From: Segatella copri
Lineage (GTDB): Bacteria > Bacteroidota > Bacteroidia > Bacteroidales > Bacteroidaceae
Length of the DNA: 64,000 nt
Direction: 5' to 3'
NCBI RefSeq assembly: GCF_015074785.1
Contig: NZ_CP042465.1
Span: 1-64,000, forward strand
Below, one piece after another: positions 49,899-58,073 of this stretch. The position numbers and the translations under genes are program-made. The notes beneath the pieces were generated by a model. The model worked only from the letters and a program-made list of their open reading frames with translations, was not told the DNA's origin and ran no database searches. Numbering within the stretch: the first letter of the stretch is position 1; every line of letters starts with the position of its first letter.

Positions 49899-51499
49899 CT
49901 GAAGTTTCGCAAGTGAATAAATATCAACTTGCTTGTTTATAAATATACATATTACGCAGCGTATGGGCAACAGGATTACTTTCGATGAAATCTGCCAGCA
50001 ACTCTGTAGCATCTATAGAGTAACGCTCTGCTGCTTCCAGAACGAAGTCCAAAATGATAGCCCATATCTTGTCCGTTACGGACAACTCGAGAGTGTCATT
50101 GGTAACCTCTGTAAAGAGACCACCGATGGTTTCATACGCTTCAAATCTCTTCACTGTACACAAGATGTTATACTGCATCATTGTCAAAGTGAAGCTAGCA
50201 ATTTGAGCGGCAAAATGTACAGACTGGCATTTACCAAAGTTCAGCAAGGTCTTGCAATCCTTGTATGCAACTTCGGTAGCCCATCGTCTGGCATAAATAC
50301 GATACGCCTCAAGGAAGCTAAGAGAAAGGTCTGTGGTCAACAACCCATTCCAGTTTCCCTTGCGTCCTCGCTTGCAAAAGAACAAACGGACTGGCACACC
50401 ATCCAACTTAACGTCCCTTGTACAATAGGTACAGCGAAGTATTTTGTTGTGTTTGCATGCCTTCTCCTTTTGCAGGTGCTTGATGATTTGCTTGGCATTC
50501 ATCTTGCCATGCTTCGTTGCATAGTTGGTTTTGCCCAGTTTAATCATGCCCAACAGGTGACACTTGATATGTCTGCTGGAAATGAAACGCACAAGCTTAG
50601 TGTTTGAAAACCAGCTATCTACGAGCAAGTAATCAAAGCGAACACCTCGCTTGATGGCATACTTGACCATATCTATGGCCTTGTCTGTCTTCTTCATCAG
50701 ATATTCATCCACACGATCTTTTACCGCTTGCCCTTCGTGGTCCTCGGTATAGCGAGCTTTGCGTTGCTTAGCAGTAAGTCCCTGAACCTTTTGCTTGTCC
50801 TTTCCCTCCTCACCATGAAGAGAGAAATCGAGAAAGAGCTGGCTAACGCCATCGGACAACATCATGGTCAGACACTTATAACCAAGGATGCTCTTTTGAT
50901 GAACATGAGACCAGATTCTTCCTATGAGTTCGGTCGTCATACCAGTCTTAGGTGCATCAGTATCATCAATAATCAAACAAACCGGCTTGTCATGATGAAC
51001 AGTTGTGCTGCTTGATATCTTCTTTATCAGCTGAAGATTCATTGCATATAGTAACTTGCGCCACTTGACGTTGCCATCATTCATAAAACGATAGAACATG
51101 TCTTTATCACAATTGAACAATTTACTCAAGGACGAGTTGGAGTATCGACTCGCATTCTTGACTACGAAGAACGGGAAGAGCATGAGGAGGTTGAGTACCT
51201 GCAAAGTGGTGAACTTGCAGTTCTCTTTCTTCTCTACTCCAATCTGGCTGGAGCGTATATTTATATGTTCCATCACACCCATAATGCACTTAATTGCACG
51301 ATTATCGTCATTTTTTGCGAAAAAGCTTCGCAGATCTGAAATAATTTTTGTATCTTTGCTCACGGCTTTGAAGTTTTATCTTTATTGTTTAGCGATTATA
51401 AAGATACTCATTTTCTGTGAGTTATACAAACTTCAGAGCCTTTTTTATTCCAAAATTACGTTAAATCACGCTTGTGAATTTTCACTTGCGAAACTTTAG
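49899..51499 (-). mobile_element. IS4-family insertion sequence (1.6 kb)
   Basis: Terminal inverted repeats CTGAAGTTTCGCAAGTGAA (49899-49917) and TTCACTTGCGAAACTTTAG (51481-51499) match at 18 of 19 positions. I see no unambiguous target duplication. One transposase gene on the minus strand. Confidence 0.85.
49924..51363 (-). CDS. IS4-family transposase
   Basis: 479 residues. VCLIIDDTDAPKTG (first Asp), FDYLLVDSWFSNTKLVRFIS (second Asp) and AYRIYARRWATEVAYKDCKT, which fits the IS4 Y-2-R-3-E-6-K signature. The N-terminal part (FTTLQVLNLLMLFPFFVVKN, FNCDKDMFYRFMNDGNVKWR) is the usual helical DNA-binding part. The frame and both element ends are intact. Confidence 0.9.
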   Translation of the reverse strand: MSKDTKIISDLRSFFAKNDDNRAIKCIMGVMEHINIRSSQIGVEKKENCKFTTLQVLNLLMLFPFFVVKNASRYSNSSLSKLFNCDKDMFYRFMNDGNVKWRKLLYAMNLQLIKKISSSTTVHHDKPVCLIIDDTDAPKTGMTTELIGRIWSHVHQKSILGYKCLTMMLSDGVSQLFLDFSLHGEEGKDKQKVQGLTAKQRKARYTEDHEGQAVKDRVDEYLMKKTDKAIDMVKYAIKRGVRFDYLLVDSWFSNTKLVRFISSRHIKCHLLGMIKLGKTNYATKHGKMNAKQIIKHLQKEKACKHNKILRCTYCTRDVKLDGVPVRLFFCKRGRKGNWNGLLTTDLSLSFLEAYRIYARRWATEVAYKDCKTLLNFGKCQSVHFAAQIASFTLTMMQYNILCTVKRFEAYETIGGLFTEVTNDTLELSVTDKIWAIILDFVLEAAERYSIDATELLADFIESNPVAHTLRNMYIYKQAS

Positions 51500-51729
51500 A
51501 TATTTATATATCCATACTGGTATGCCCTTTTCCTTGGCAATTTCTATCATGTGCTTGGTTTCATGAAAATTTGAGAGAATTGTAGAAAGAAGTTTTCATA
51601 TTATATTATAGAGATGGCAGTTGTAGGCGTTTGTGAAGATGCTTGCAGCTGCCTTTTCTTTTTGTATCTTTAGGGTGTCGAAATTCAAAATTAAAGTTGT
51701 ACCTTTGCACCCAAGTTGAGATTACAGAA

Positions 51730-52137
51730 ATGAAAAAGGAACGTGAAACGGCAAACAAATATCGTCAGCAAGCTCTTGAAGGAGATTTAATGGCGATGAA
51801 CAACATGGGTGTCTGCTATGCGCAAGGCATCGGTGTTGTGGAGGATCATGTGATGGCATTTCAGTGGTACATGAAGGCTGCTGAACTGGGTGATATTTAC
51901 GCATGCTACAATGTGGCAGAATGCTACTACCAGGGAGATGGAGTGGAACAGGACTTCGAAAGAGCTCTTCATTGGTATCTGATTGCTGCAGAGAAAGGAG
52001 ATGTACAATCACAGGTTAACGCTGCCAATGCATTTTACCTGGGGCAGGGAACTAAAGAAGACCACGTAAAGGCTCACCAATGGTGGCTGAAAGCTGCTCA
52101 AGGGGGACATCTTCAGAGCCACAGCCCAAGGATTTGA
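51730..52137 (+). CDS. Sel1-repeat protein (C-terminus frameshifted)
   Basis: 135 residues from ATG 51730, with three Sel1-like units: GDLMAMNNMGVCYAQGIGVV, GDIYACYNVAECYYQGDGVE, GDVQSQVNAANAFYLGQGTK, each ending in A-x-x-W-x-x-KAAE/Q. The frame ends HLQSHSPRI, but a one-base shift near the G5 run at about 52101-52106 would continue IFRATAQGFEHAKQWCRDNG, YSIY, a normal Sel1 ending. So the gene is probably slightly truncated, or the G-run is an error. Sel1 proteins are scaffolds for protein contacts. A TACCTTTG -7 box is near 51700. Confidence 0.75.
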   Translation: MKKERETANKYRQQALEGDLMAMNNMGVCYAQGIGVVEDHVMAFQWYMKAAELGDIYACYNVAECYYQGDGVEQDFERALHWYLIAAEKGDVQSQVNAANAFYLGQGTKEDHVKAHQWWLKAAQGGHLQSHSPRI

Positions 52138-52199
52138 GCATGCCAAACAATGGTGCAGGGACAATGGGTACAGTATATATTAATAATGTAGTGAAACAA

Positions 52200-52955
52200 A
52201 TGAAGACAGATTTACGATTGATACAAGAGCAGCAGCCTCTCATACACAACATAACCAATTATGTGGCTATGAACTTTGTTGCCAACAGCCTATTGGCTAT
52301 TGGAGCATCACCTATCATGGCGCGTGCCGAGGAAGAAGTGGAGGAAATCAGTAGCAAGAGCAATGCCTTGGCTCTCAACCTGGGTGTTCCGGAAAGCACC
52401 ACTGCTCACTCGATGATACTGGCAGGGGAAACTGCCATGAAAAAAAGAATTCCTATCGTATTTGATGTGGTTGGAGTAGGAGCCACCCGCTTTCGTATGG
52501 ATATAGCATCACAGATTATCCTCAGGTGTCACCCTACAGTCATCAAGGGAAATGCCAGTGAGATTCAGGCATTGTACTCTCACCAGATAGGCATGCAGGG
52601 AGTGGACAGTCACCAGGAAACCTATGAGGTTGAGAAACAGGCTAAGAAACTGGCTCAGCAACTTTCCTGTATCATAGTTGTAACTGGAGCCATAGACTTC
52701 ATCACGGATGGCGAAAGAATGGCTTATGTTCATGAAGGACATTCCATGATGAGCAAGGTTACTGCAATGGGATGTACTGCCACTGGTATCGTTGGGGCAT
52801 TTCTTGCTGTGAACTCCGATCCTCTGGAAGCATCTTTTCATGCCATGAAAGCTATGGGAATTGCCGGAAAAAGGGCAGCTTCCCAGTCTAGAGGCAATGG
52901 TAGCATGATGATTAACTTCCTCGATGAACTCTGCAATCTTGTGGCTGATGTCTAG
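52200..52955 (+). CDS. thiM: Hydroxyethylthiazole kinase
   Basis: 251 residues from ATG 52200. QPLIHNITNYVAMNFVANSL, LAIGASPIMARAEEEVEEI, PIVFDVVGVGATRFRMD, VIKGNASEIQAL and AMGCTATGIVGAFLAV (catalytic Cys region) are all standard ThiM motifs. It phosphorylates 4-methyl-5-(2-hydroxyethyl)thiazole in thiamine salvage. I found no thi-box riboswitch upstream (52138-52199 is too short and lacks the consensus). The next gene overlaps its stop. Confidence 0.94.
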   Translation: MKTDLRLIQEQQPLIHNITNYVAMNFVANSLLAIGASPIMARAEEEVEEISSKSNALALNLGVPESTTAHSMILAGETAMKKRIPIVFDVVGVGATRFRMDIASQIILRCHPTVIKGNASEIQALYSHQIGMQGVDSHQETYEVEKQAKKLAQQLSCIIVVTGAIDFITDGERMAYVHEGHSMMSKVTAMGCTATGIVGAFLAVNSDPLEASFHAMKAMGIAGKRAASQSRGNGSMMINFLDELCNLVADV

Positions 52956-53263
52956 GATTGTCAGAATCAAGAGACGTTCCTTCATGAAAAGCTTCATTGC
53001 AATCAATCTCTTTGGCATGATTGTTACTTGCGAAGAGCTTTCTAAAGTGGAACTCAACCATGAGCTCATACATACGGCCCAAGCAAGGGAGTTGTTGTAT
53101 ATCCCATTCTACCTCTGGTACATCTATAGAATGGTTTTTCTTATATCTCAGATATCGGGATTGGATGCGGGCATATTACAACATCAGGTTTGAAAAGGAA
53201 GCCTATGCTCACCAAGAAGACCTGGAATATTTAAATCGAAGGAAGCATTATTGCTATAGATGA
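52948..53263 (+). pseudogene. Frameshifted small protein with HExxH-like motif
   Basis: ATG 52948 overlaps the thiM stop. The first frame reads FMKSFIAINLFGMIVTCEEL, SKVELNHELIHTAQARELLY, IPFYLWYI, and after about 53130 the other frame continues IEWFFLYLRYRDWMRAYYNI, RFEKEAYAHQEDLEYLNRRK, HYCYR. Joined, they form a ~105-residue Bacteroidales protein with NHELIHTAQ (possible metal-binding His-Glu-x-x-His), a hydrophobic segment and a conserved RFEKEAY tail. Function unknown. One base shift breaks it. Confidence 0.6.
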
Positions 53264-53286
53264 TGTTACGTGGTGCCATAATCTTG

Positions 53287-53312
53287 CTATTCCCCAGTTT
53301 TTTGGGGAATAG
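53287..53312 (+). terminator. Hairpin behind the thiM unit
   Basis: CTATTCCCCA and TGGGGAATAG form a 10-bp stem around GTTTTT; the loop is T-rich, with only TTCTAC after it. Probably an intrinsic terminator or a processed 3' end. Confidence 0.6.
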
Positions 53313-53505
53313 TTCTACACCTTTTCCCCAAATTCCACAGGGGTAATTTATGGCGCACAAATTATAAGTCTCTGTATATCAAGCTTATCATCTTTTCTAT
53401 TATCTTTTGGCATGCAGGTTGCAACTATGAATAGCGGGTTCGATAATGAATCCACAAAACAGAGTAAATAACAATAAATAGTAACAATTTAAAACAGATA
53501 AGATT

Positions 53506-53838
53506 ATGAAGAAGTTCGTTTTTGCAGCTATCGCAGCTATGGTAATGGTTTCAGTAAGCAACGTATTTGCATCAAGCAAAATGATGATAGATAATTCTGA
53601 AGTAGTTCCAGTTGATACAGTAGCACCTGAAACTCCAAAGGATTCAGCAGAGATCAGCACACCTGTTTTGCCTCAGGCTGGTACAGAAGATTCAACAGAG
53701 CAGGCGACTCCTGCAGAGACAACAGCAGAGTCTGTAGAAACAACCCAATCTGAGCAGCCAGCTGAGGTTCAGGAGACTCCACAGAAGAACGCCCAGCAGG
53801 AGTCAACAGAGATAGAACAGGCTGCTGTTTCAGAGTAA
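53506..53838 (+). CDS. Small secreted acidic low-complexity protein
   Basis: 110 residues. MKKFVFAAIAAMVMVSVSNV, FASSK is a clear Sec signal peptide (cleavage probably after FA-S). The mature part is Thr/Glu/Pro/Gln-rich without folded motifs (VDTVAPETPKDSAEISTP, EQATPAETTAESVETTQSEQ). It has its own transcription unit ending at the hairpin 53868-53907. Such proteins are abundant in Prevotella-like species. Function unknown. Confidence 0.7.
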   Translation: MKKFVFAAIAAMVMVSVSNVFASSKMMIDNSEVVPVDTVAPETPKDSAEISTPVLPQAGTEDSTEQATPAETTAESVETTQSEQPAEVQETPQKNAQQESTEIEQAAVSE

Positions 53839-53867
53839 CAAATATCTGATTTTCAATATAATTAAAA

Positions 53868-53907
53868 CGCAGAGGTCTGCTGGCAGTAATGCCGGCAGAT
53901 TTCTGCG
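53868..53907 (+). terminator. Intrinsic terminator
   Basis: CGCAGAGGTCTGCTGGCA and TGCCGGCAGATTTCTGCG form a near-perfect long stem with a 4-base loop, followed by TTTAATTTAAT. It ends the 53506 gene. Confidence 0.8.
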
Positions 53908-54007
53908 TTTAATTTAATACATCTAATTATTCTTTAAAAAACTTGATAACCCATCTTATAATAAAGTAAATTATGTATTTTTGCATATTATAATTAAGAT
54001 TAAAGCT

Positions 54008-54328
54008 ATGACAAAGAATACAATGGCAAACAAACTTCCAAGGAAGTTGATTCAAAAGACGGAAATCGTGGGTGAGCAGATTAAGCTTGCCAGATTACGG
54101 CGCAACCTGAGCATGGCGCAAGTTGCAGAAAGGGCAACATGCTCGGAAGTTACACTTTGCAAGGTAGAAAAGGGATTACCAACGGTTTCCATCGGAATTT
54201 ACCTTCGTGTACTCTATGCTCTTCAGCTGGATGATGACATCTTGCTCCTGGCAAAGGATGACAAACTCGGAAGGGCATTGCAGGATATGGGACTGAAGAA
54301 TCGTCAACGAGCATCTAAAAAGGAGTAG
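54008..54328 (+). CDS. XRE-family regulator (HipB-like antitoxin)
   Basis: 106 residues from ATG 54008. IVGEQIKLARLRRNLSMAQV, AERATCSEVTLCKVEKGLPT, VSIGIYLRVLYALQLDDDIL is a standard HTH_XRE domain of the HipB sort, with short basic ends. The -7 box TATTTTTG lies at about 53972. Immediately behind it (two bases) starts a HipA stump, so it is the antitoxin/repressor of a hipBA operon whose toxin is lost. Confidence 0.8.
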   Translation: MTKNTMANKLPRKLIQKTEIVGEQIKLARLRRNLSMAQVAERATCSEVTLCKVEKGLPTVSIGIYLRVLYALQLDDDILLLAKDDKLGRALQDMGLKNRQRASKKE

Positions 54329-54330
54329 GA

Positions 54331-54435
54331 ATGGAACGACTGTTTGTTTTCGCTGATTTTAACTGGCTCGGCAAAGCGGAGCTGGTAGGGGAGTTGTGCT
54401 ATGAAAAAAACTGCCAAAATCTAGGATTTCGTTAG
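54331..54435 (+). pseudogene. HipA kinase 5' stump
   Basis: MERLFVFADFNWLGKAELVG, ELCYEKNCQNLGFR, then stop. The first ~27 residues correspond to the N-subdomain start of HipA-type toxins (M-x-R-L-x-V-F-xDF...LVGEL-x-Y). The kinase part is absent. The region from 54436 to 54569 has no other gene. Confidence 0.6.
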
Positions 54436-54569
54436 GAATCTTTAAGTTTTTCACCAAAGGCTGCTGCAATGTGGGCTAAATTTGCTATGGAAAAACAAGG
54501 GAGGATGAAAGGATATTGAATGGATTATAGCATGAAAATAGTTAAAGAAATATATAAAAGTCAAGTTTA

Positions 54570-54601
54570 TTGCGTAAAAAACAAGACTTTTATTAACTTT
54601 G
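54570..54601 (+). promoter_or_regulatory. Promoter of the AbiE pair
   Basis: TTG at 54570-54572, a 21-bp spacer, TAACTTTG at 54594-54601, 23 bp upstream of the ATG at 54624. It lacks the GTRGTTTC extension found at the other TA promoters. Confidence 0.7.
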
Positions 54602-54623
54602 CACTCGAAAATAGGAGATAAAC

Positions 54624-55343
54624 ATGGTTATAGCAAGTCTGATAAAGGAAAAATTGTCATTGACCCCTGCAGGGGTCGTATTGACAACAAGAGATTTTGG
54701 GGTGGAGATGCGGTATCAGCCGGCACTTGCCAAAGCTCTCAACCGTCTTGTGCACCAAGGCGAACTGCAAAAGATAGCAAAGGGAAAATACTATATTCCG
54801 AAGAAGACCATTTTTGGAAATCTGAAACCTGCAGATTCTGAACTTGTAAAAGACTTTCTGGAGCAAAATGGCAAGATTGTAGGCTACATTACCGGAACTG
54901 CCGCATTTGCATCCCTAGGGTTGACTACACAGATAAGCTCATCCATCCTTGTCGGCACAAATAAATATCGGAGACCTATCACAAGGAATGGCGTGAAAAT
55001 ATCTTTCTTGTTACAAGAGAACGCCATAACATCAAGCAATATTCCACTACTTAGAATATTGGATGCTCTGCGCCTTATAAAGGACATTCCTGCCACTTCA
55101 CCAGATGAATGTGTGACGAATATTTGCAAAGCAATCAATACTCTTTCAATGGAACAGAAGCAAGAATTGGCAGAACTATCCTTGGCATACACACCTTATG
55201 TAAGAGCTTTGCTTGGAGCCATCTACGAGAACATGGGGCTTGAAACGGAAACCATCAGTAAAACATTGAATGGAGTGACCAGCTACAAGTTGCCAGTCTC
55301 CGACAAAGTATTATCAAACAAAAAAAACTGGAACATCATATGA
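54624..55343 (+). CDS. AbiEi-type antitoxin (DUF6088)
   Basis: 239 residues. An N-terminal winged helix (VVLTTRDFGVEMRYQPALAK, ALNRLVHQGELQKIAKGKYY, IPKKTIFG) is followed by GYITGTAAFASLGLTTQISS, SILVGTNKYRRP, the AbiEi body. It represses its own operon and counteracts AbiEii in this type IV toxin-antitoxin system. Its stop overlaps the toxin ATG by four bases. Confidence 0.88.
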   Translation: MVIASLIKEKLSLTPAGVVLTTRDFGVEMRYQPALAKALNRLVHQGELQKIAKGKYYIPKKTIFGNLKPADSELVKDFLEQNGKIVGYITGTAAFASLGLTTQISSSILVGTNKYRRPITRNGVKISFLLQENAITSSNIPLLRILDALRLIKDIPATSPDECVTNICKAINTLSMEQKQELAELSLAYTPYVRALLGAIYENMGLETETISKTLNGVTSYKLPVSDKVLSNKKNWNII

Positions 55344-56350
55344 GATTACATGAAAACAGGGATTTGTTCTCTGATGCATTGCAAGCAGCATCGCAACCTG
55401 TAGAAGATGGAGGACTCGGCATTATGAGTATCTTTATAGAGAAAGACTATTGGATTTGTCGATCGTTGTCTTTGATGGCTGCGAACGACAAGGATAACCG
55501 TGCCATTTTCAAAGGAGGAACAAGTCTTACAAAAGCATATGGTATCGGTAGTAGATTCTCAGAAGACATAGATATTGCTATCTCTGAGGCATGGACGCTC
55601 AGCGGCAACCAATTGAAGATGCTGATCAAGAGAACAGCCAAAAGCATGACGAAAGGTCTGCAGGAAATGGATATGCCTGGTTTTACGAGCAAGGGGTCTC
55701 ACTATCACAAGGCATACTATTCTTATCCACGAGCCATTGATACATTACAAGTAGGTGCTATCAAAGCAGGACAGTTGCTTGTCGAAATCAATTCATTTGC
55801 CAATCCATATCCTTTTCAGAAATGTAAACTGCAAAGCTTCTTGACCGAGTTCTTGCAAAAGACAGGCAACGAGAACTTGATAGAGGAATATGATATGCAA
55901 CCTTTCGAGGTGAATGTTCTCGACAGGCGTAGGACATTGACAGAAAAATTGGTGTCATTACTTCGGTGTTCCTTGGCCGACAACTACATGTCGGAGTTGA
56001 CAGCCAAGATACGTCATTTCTATGATTTGCATTTCCTCTTGAATGATGCTGAGACACAGGACTATTTGAAAAGTGACGCTTTCAAATTGGACTTCAGCAA
56101 CTTGTTTGCACAAGACCAACAAAGATTTGACAAGCCCGAAGGATGGCAAAACAAAGACATTATGGATTCTCCTATCATCAGTGACCTGCATAATGTATGG
56201 TCAGTGTTAAGCAACGTCTATGCAAAAGAACTTCCTGACCTTGCCTACAAAGATATACCGACTATTGAGAGTATCGAAAATAGCATGGAGCAGTTGATTT
56301 CGTATTTGCCAAAATATTCAATAGCCATGACAAGGAAGGTAAAGCTATAG
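55340..56350 (+). CDS. AbiEii-type nucleotidyltransferase toxin
   Basis: 336 residues. IMSIFIEKDYWICRSLSLMA, AIFKGGTSLTKAYGIGSRFS, EDIDIAIS is the diagnostic DUF1814 core (K-GGTSL-K, then R-F-SEDID), i.e. the DNA-polymerase-beta-like active site; VLDRRRTLTEKLVSLLR and KIRHFYDLHFLL (H-Y-DL) are the later conserved blocks. AbiEii uses nucleotides to modify tRNA-type targets and stops growth during phage infection. Intact partner of the gene at 54624. A small remnant (56351-56440) with no clear frame follows. Confidence 0.92.
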   Translation: MRLHENRDLFSDALQAASQPVEDGGLGIMSIFIEKDYWICRSLSLMAANDKDNRAIFKGGTSLTKAYGIGSRFSEDIDIAISEAWTLSGNQLKMLIKRTAKSMTKGLQEMDMPGFTSKGSHYHKAYYSYPRAIDTLQVGAIKAGQLLVEINSFANPYPFQKCKLQSFLTEFLQKTGNENLIEEYDMQPFEVNVLDRRRTLTEKLVSLLRCSLADNYMSELTAKIRHFYDLHFLLNDAETQDYLKSDAFKLDFSNLFAQDQQRFDKPEGWQNKDIMDSPIISDLHNVWSVLSNVYAKELPDLAYKDIPTIESIENSMEQLISYLPKYSIAMTRKVKL

Positions 56351-56466
56351 ATACCAGCAAGAGAAACAAGTATGTCCACCAGCTTCATGTCATCAAGGAC
56401 GCAGAGATTATAGGAAAATACTCCGATGCAAGTTGGGTGTTAAAATGGTAAGAAAGGAGATTATTT

Positions 56467-56760
56467 ATGTCACTAAAGAAGATATTCAGATGCCAGGATT
56501 GTGGGTACGAGACCGAAGTATATGAGGGACGTGGCTTCATGGGACAGCATATCGAAGCCATGTCTTGTCCTGACTGCAGAAACATAGTACCTCTTGTGGT
56601 GGGTGGAGTAATTGGTGATGCTGCACCTAGTTTTAATTCTCTTGTAGGAAGGCTATGTCTAAGATGTGGTTCTGACAGGATTCACAGGTGGGATATGCAT
56701 ACTTGCCCAAAGTGCGGGAGCAAGATGCAACCCACTGGCGAAGAAGAGTTTTGGACATGA
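56467..56760 (+). CDS. Zinc-ribbon protein
   Basis: 97 residues with four Cys pairs: RCQDCGYE, SCPDCRN, LCLRCGSD, TCPKCGSK, i.e. two tandem zinc ribbons. GFMGQHIEAM and VVGGVIGDAAPSF separate them. A preceding AAAGGAG-type ribosome-binding site supports the start. Probably a small metal-stabilised interaction protein. Role unknown. Confidence 0.7.
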   Translation: MSLKKIFRCQDCGYETEVYEGRGFMGQHIEAMSCPDCRNIVPLVVGGVIGDAAPSFNSLVGRLCLRCGSDRIHRWDMHTCPKCGSKMQPTGEEEFWT

Positions 56761-56765
56761 AAATT

Positions 56766-56920
56766 CTAGCCTATATTTACCTCTTTGATATTTTGCTGAA
56801 AATTACTTCTCCTCGTCTGAACGGTTTGACGAATCTCATATTTAACCTCCATGCCAAGGATATCCATGATTTTTTCAACCGTCGATAGGGAAGGCATGCA
56901 CAATTCATTATAGAAATCAT
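56766..56920 (-). pseudogene. HTH antitoxin C-terminal remnant
   Basis: The minus strand reads DFYNELCMPSLSTVEKIMDI, LGMEVKYEIRQTVQTRRSNF, then a short tail to the stop. Small XRE antitoxins (HigA-like) end in this way (...MPSLxTVEKI...LGMEV). The HTH proper is missing, as the sequence upstream on this strand is the start of the nitroreductase gene. Confidence 0.45.
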
Positions 56921-57626
56921 GACTATAGAAGAAGCTATCAAACAAAGACATAGTGTACGAAAGTACATACACAAACCTCTTTCAACTGAGGTAGTTAGAG
57001 CACTTGAAGAAAAAATCTTGGAGTGCAACAAAGAGGGTGGCCTTCACATACAACTGGTTACCCAAGAAACCAAGGCATTCTCCGGCATTATGTCATATGG
57101 AAAATTCCATGGCGTGGAGAACTATCTCGTAATGGCAGGGCAAAAAGACGACGATCTTGATGAGCGTATTGGCTATTATGGCGAACAGCTTGTGCTGCTT
57201 GCCCAAGCCCTAGGACTCAACACCTGCTGGGCAGGATTAAGCTATCGCAAGGTGAATGAAGCCTACAAGATAGAAAAAGGGGAGAAGTTGACATGCATGA
57301 TTGCCTTGGGATACGGAGAGTCACAAGGGATTAGTCACAAAATCAAGACCATGAAACAGGTGAGCAATGCAACCAGCAATTCTCCTTCATGGTTCCGAAA
57401 GGGCGTGGAAGCAGCTCTTCTTGCTCCCACTGCCATCAATCAGCAAAAGTTCTCATTCTTCCTGCAAGACCAGGAAGGTACAAAAGCTGGTTGTAAACCC
57501 AAAGTTCTTGCCAAGAGAGGCTTCTCAATGGTAGGATATACCAAGATGGACCTCGGTATTGCCAAGCTTCACTTTGAAATAGGAGCAGGAAAGGAAAACT
57601 TTAAGTGGGTGGTAAAGAAAGGATGA
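56919..57626 (+). CDS. Nitroreductase family protein
   Basis: 235 residues. TIEEAIKQRHSVRKYIHKPL (FMN phosphate-binding R-x-S-x-R), GYYGEQLVLLAQALGLNTCW, AGLSYRKVNEAYKIEKGEKL (canonical inner block) and a second half with SWFRKGVEAALLAPTAINQQ, KFSFFL. It would be an FMN-dependent NAD(P)H oxidoreductase of the C-terminal-repeat type ('nitroreductase family, ~240 aa'). Cytosolic. A small protein overlaps its end. Confidence 0.9.
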   Translation: MTIEEAIKQRHSVRKYIHKPLSTEVVRALEEKILECNKEGGLHIQLVTQETKAFSGIMSYGKFHGVENYLVMAGQKDDDLDERIGYYGEQLVLLAQALGLNTCWAGLSYRKVNEAYKIEKGEKLTCMIALGYGESQGISHKIKTMKQVSNATSNSPSWFRKGVEAALLAPTAINQQKFSFFLQDQEGTKAGCKPKVLAKRGFSMVGYTKMDLGIAKLHFEIGAGKENFKWVVKKG

Positions 57627-57853
57627 GAGACTTCACGGAAATATGGCAACTTCAAGATACCATCATTACAGCAGTCAACGCATGCGGTTATGGTGTCTGG
57701 GATTTGCATGCTACCAGTTGGGGATTTCATCTGGAGTTAACAGAACATTTGGATGATGCAGAAATCTGCAATATCTGCAGTCAACTTCCGCTTTCTGGAG
57801 ATTATGAAGGAGAAGGCACAAATGGTTCTGTTCTAAGTTTGTACAACTACTGA
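57623..57853 (+). CDS. Hypothetical protein (76 aa)
   Basis: It starts at ATG 57623, overlapping the nitroreductase stop (ATGA). MRDFTEIWQLQDTIITAVNA, CGYGVWDLHATSWGFHLELT, ending SGDYEGEGTNGSVLSLYNY. No known domain. It is coupled to the nitroreductase by position. A CCGTAA-AAAAA-TTACGG hairpin at about 57919-57935 may terminate the unit. Confidence 0.55.
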   Translation: MRDFTEIWQLQDTIITAVNACGYGVWDLHATSWGFHLELTEHLDDAEICNICSQLPLSGDYEGEGTNGSVLSLYNY

Positions 57854-58073
57854 TTATTGATGTTCAAAAATAAAATAAAGCATATAAATTGTATTGCAAG
57901 GATTATTATCTTAAATATCCGTAAAAAAATTACGGCGTATTGATATTTTGTATATCTTTGCAACTGCTTAGCTGCACTTGACATTATAATAAAAGATAGT
58001 TTGCATTGTTTAAGTGTGTATTAGCTTTGCACCAACAAAATTGTTATCAATTAAAAATAAAGTATATATAAGC

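Noticed and set aside
52138..52199. Thi-box riboswitch upstream of thiM
   Set aside because: Only 62 bp are available and neither the CTGAGA nor the ACCTGA box is present.
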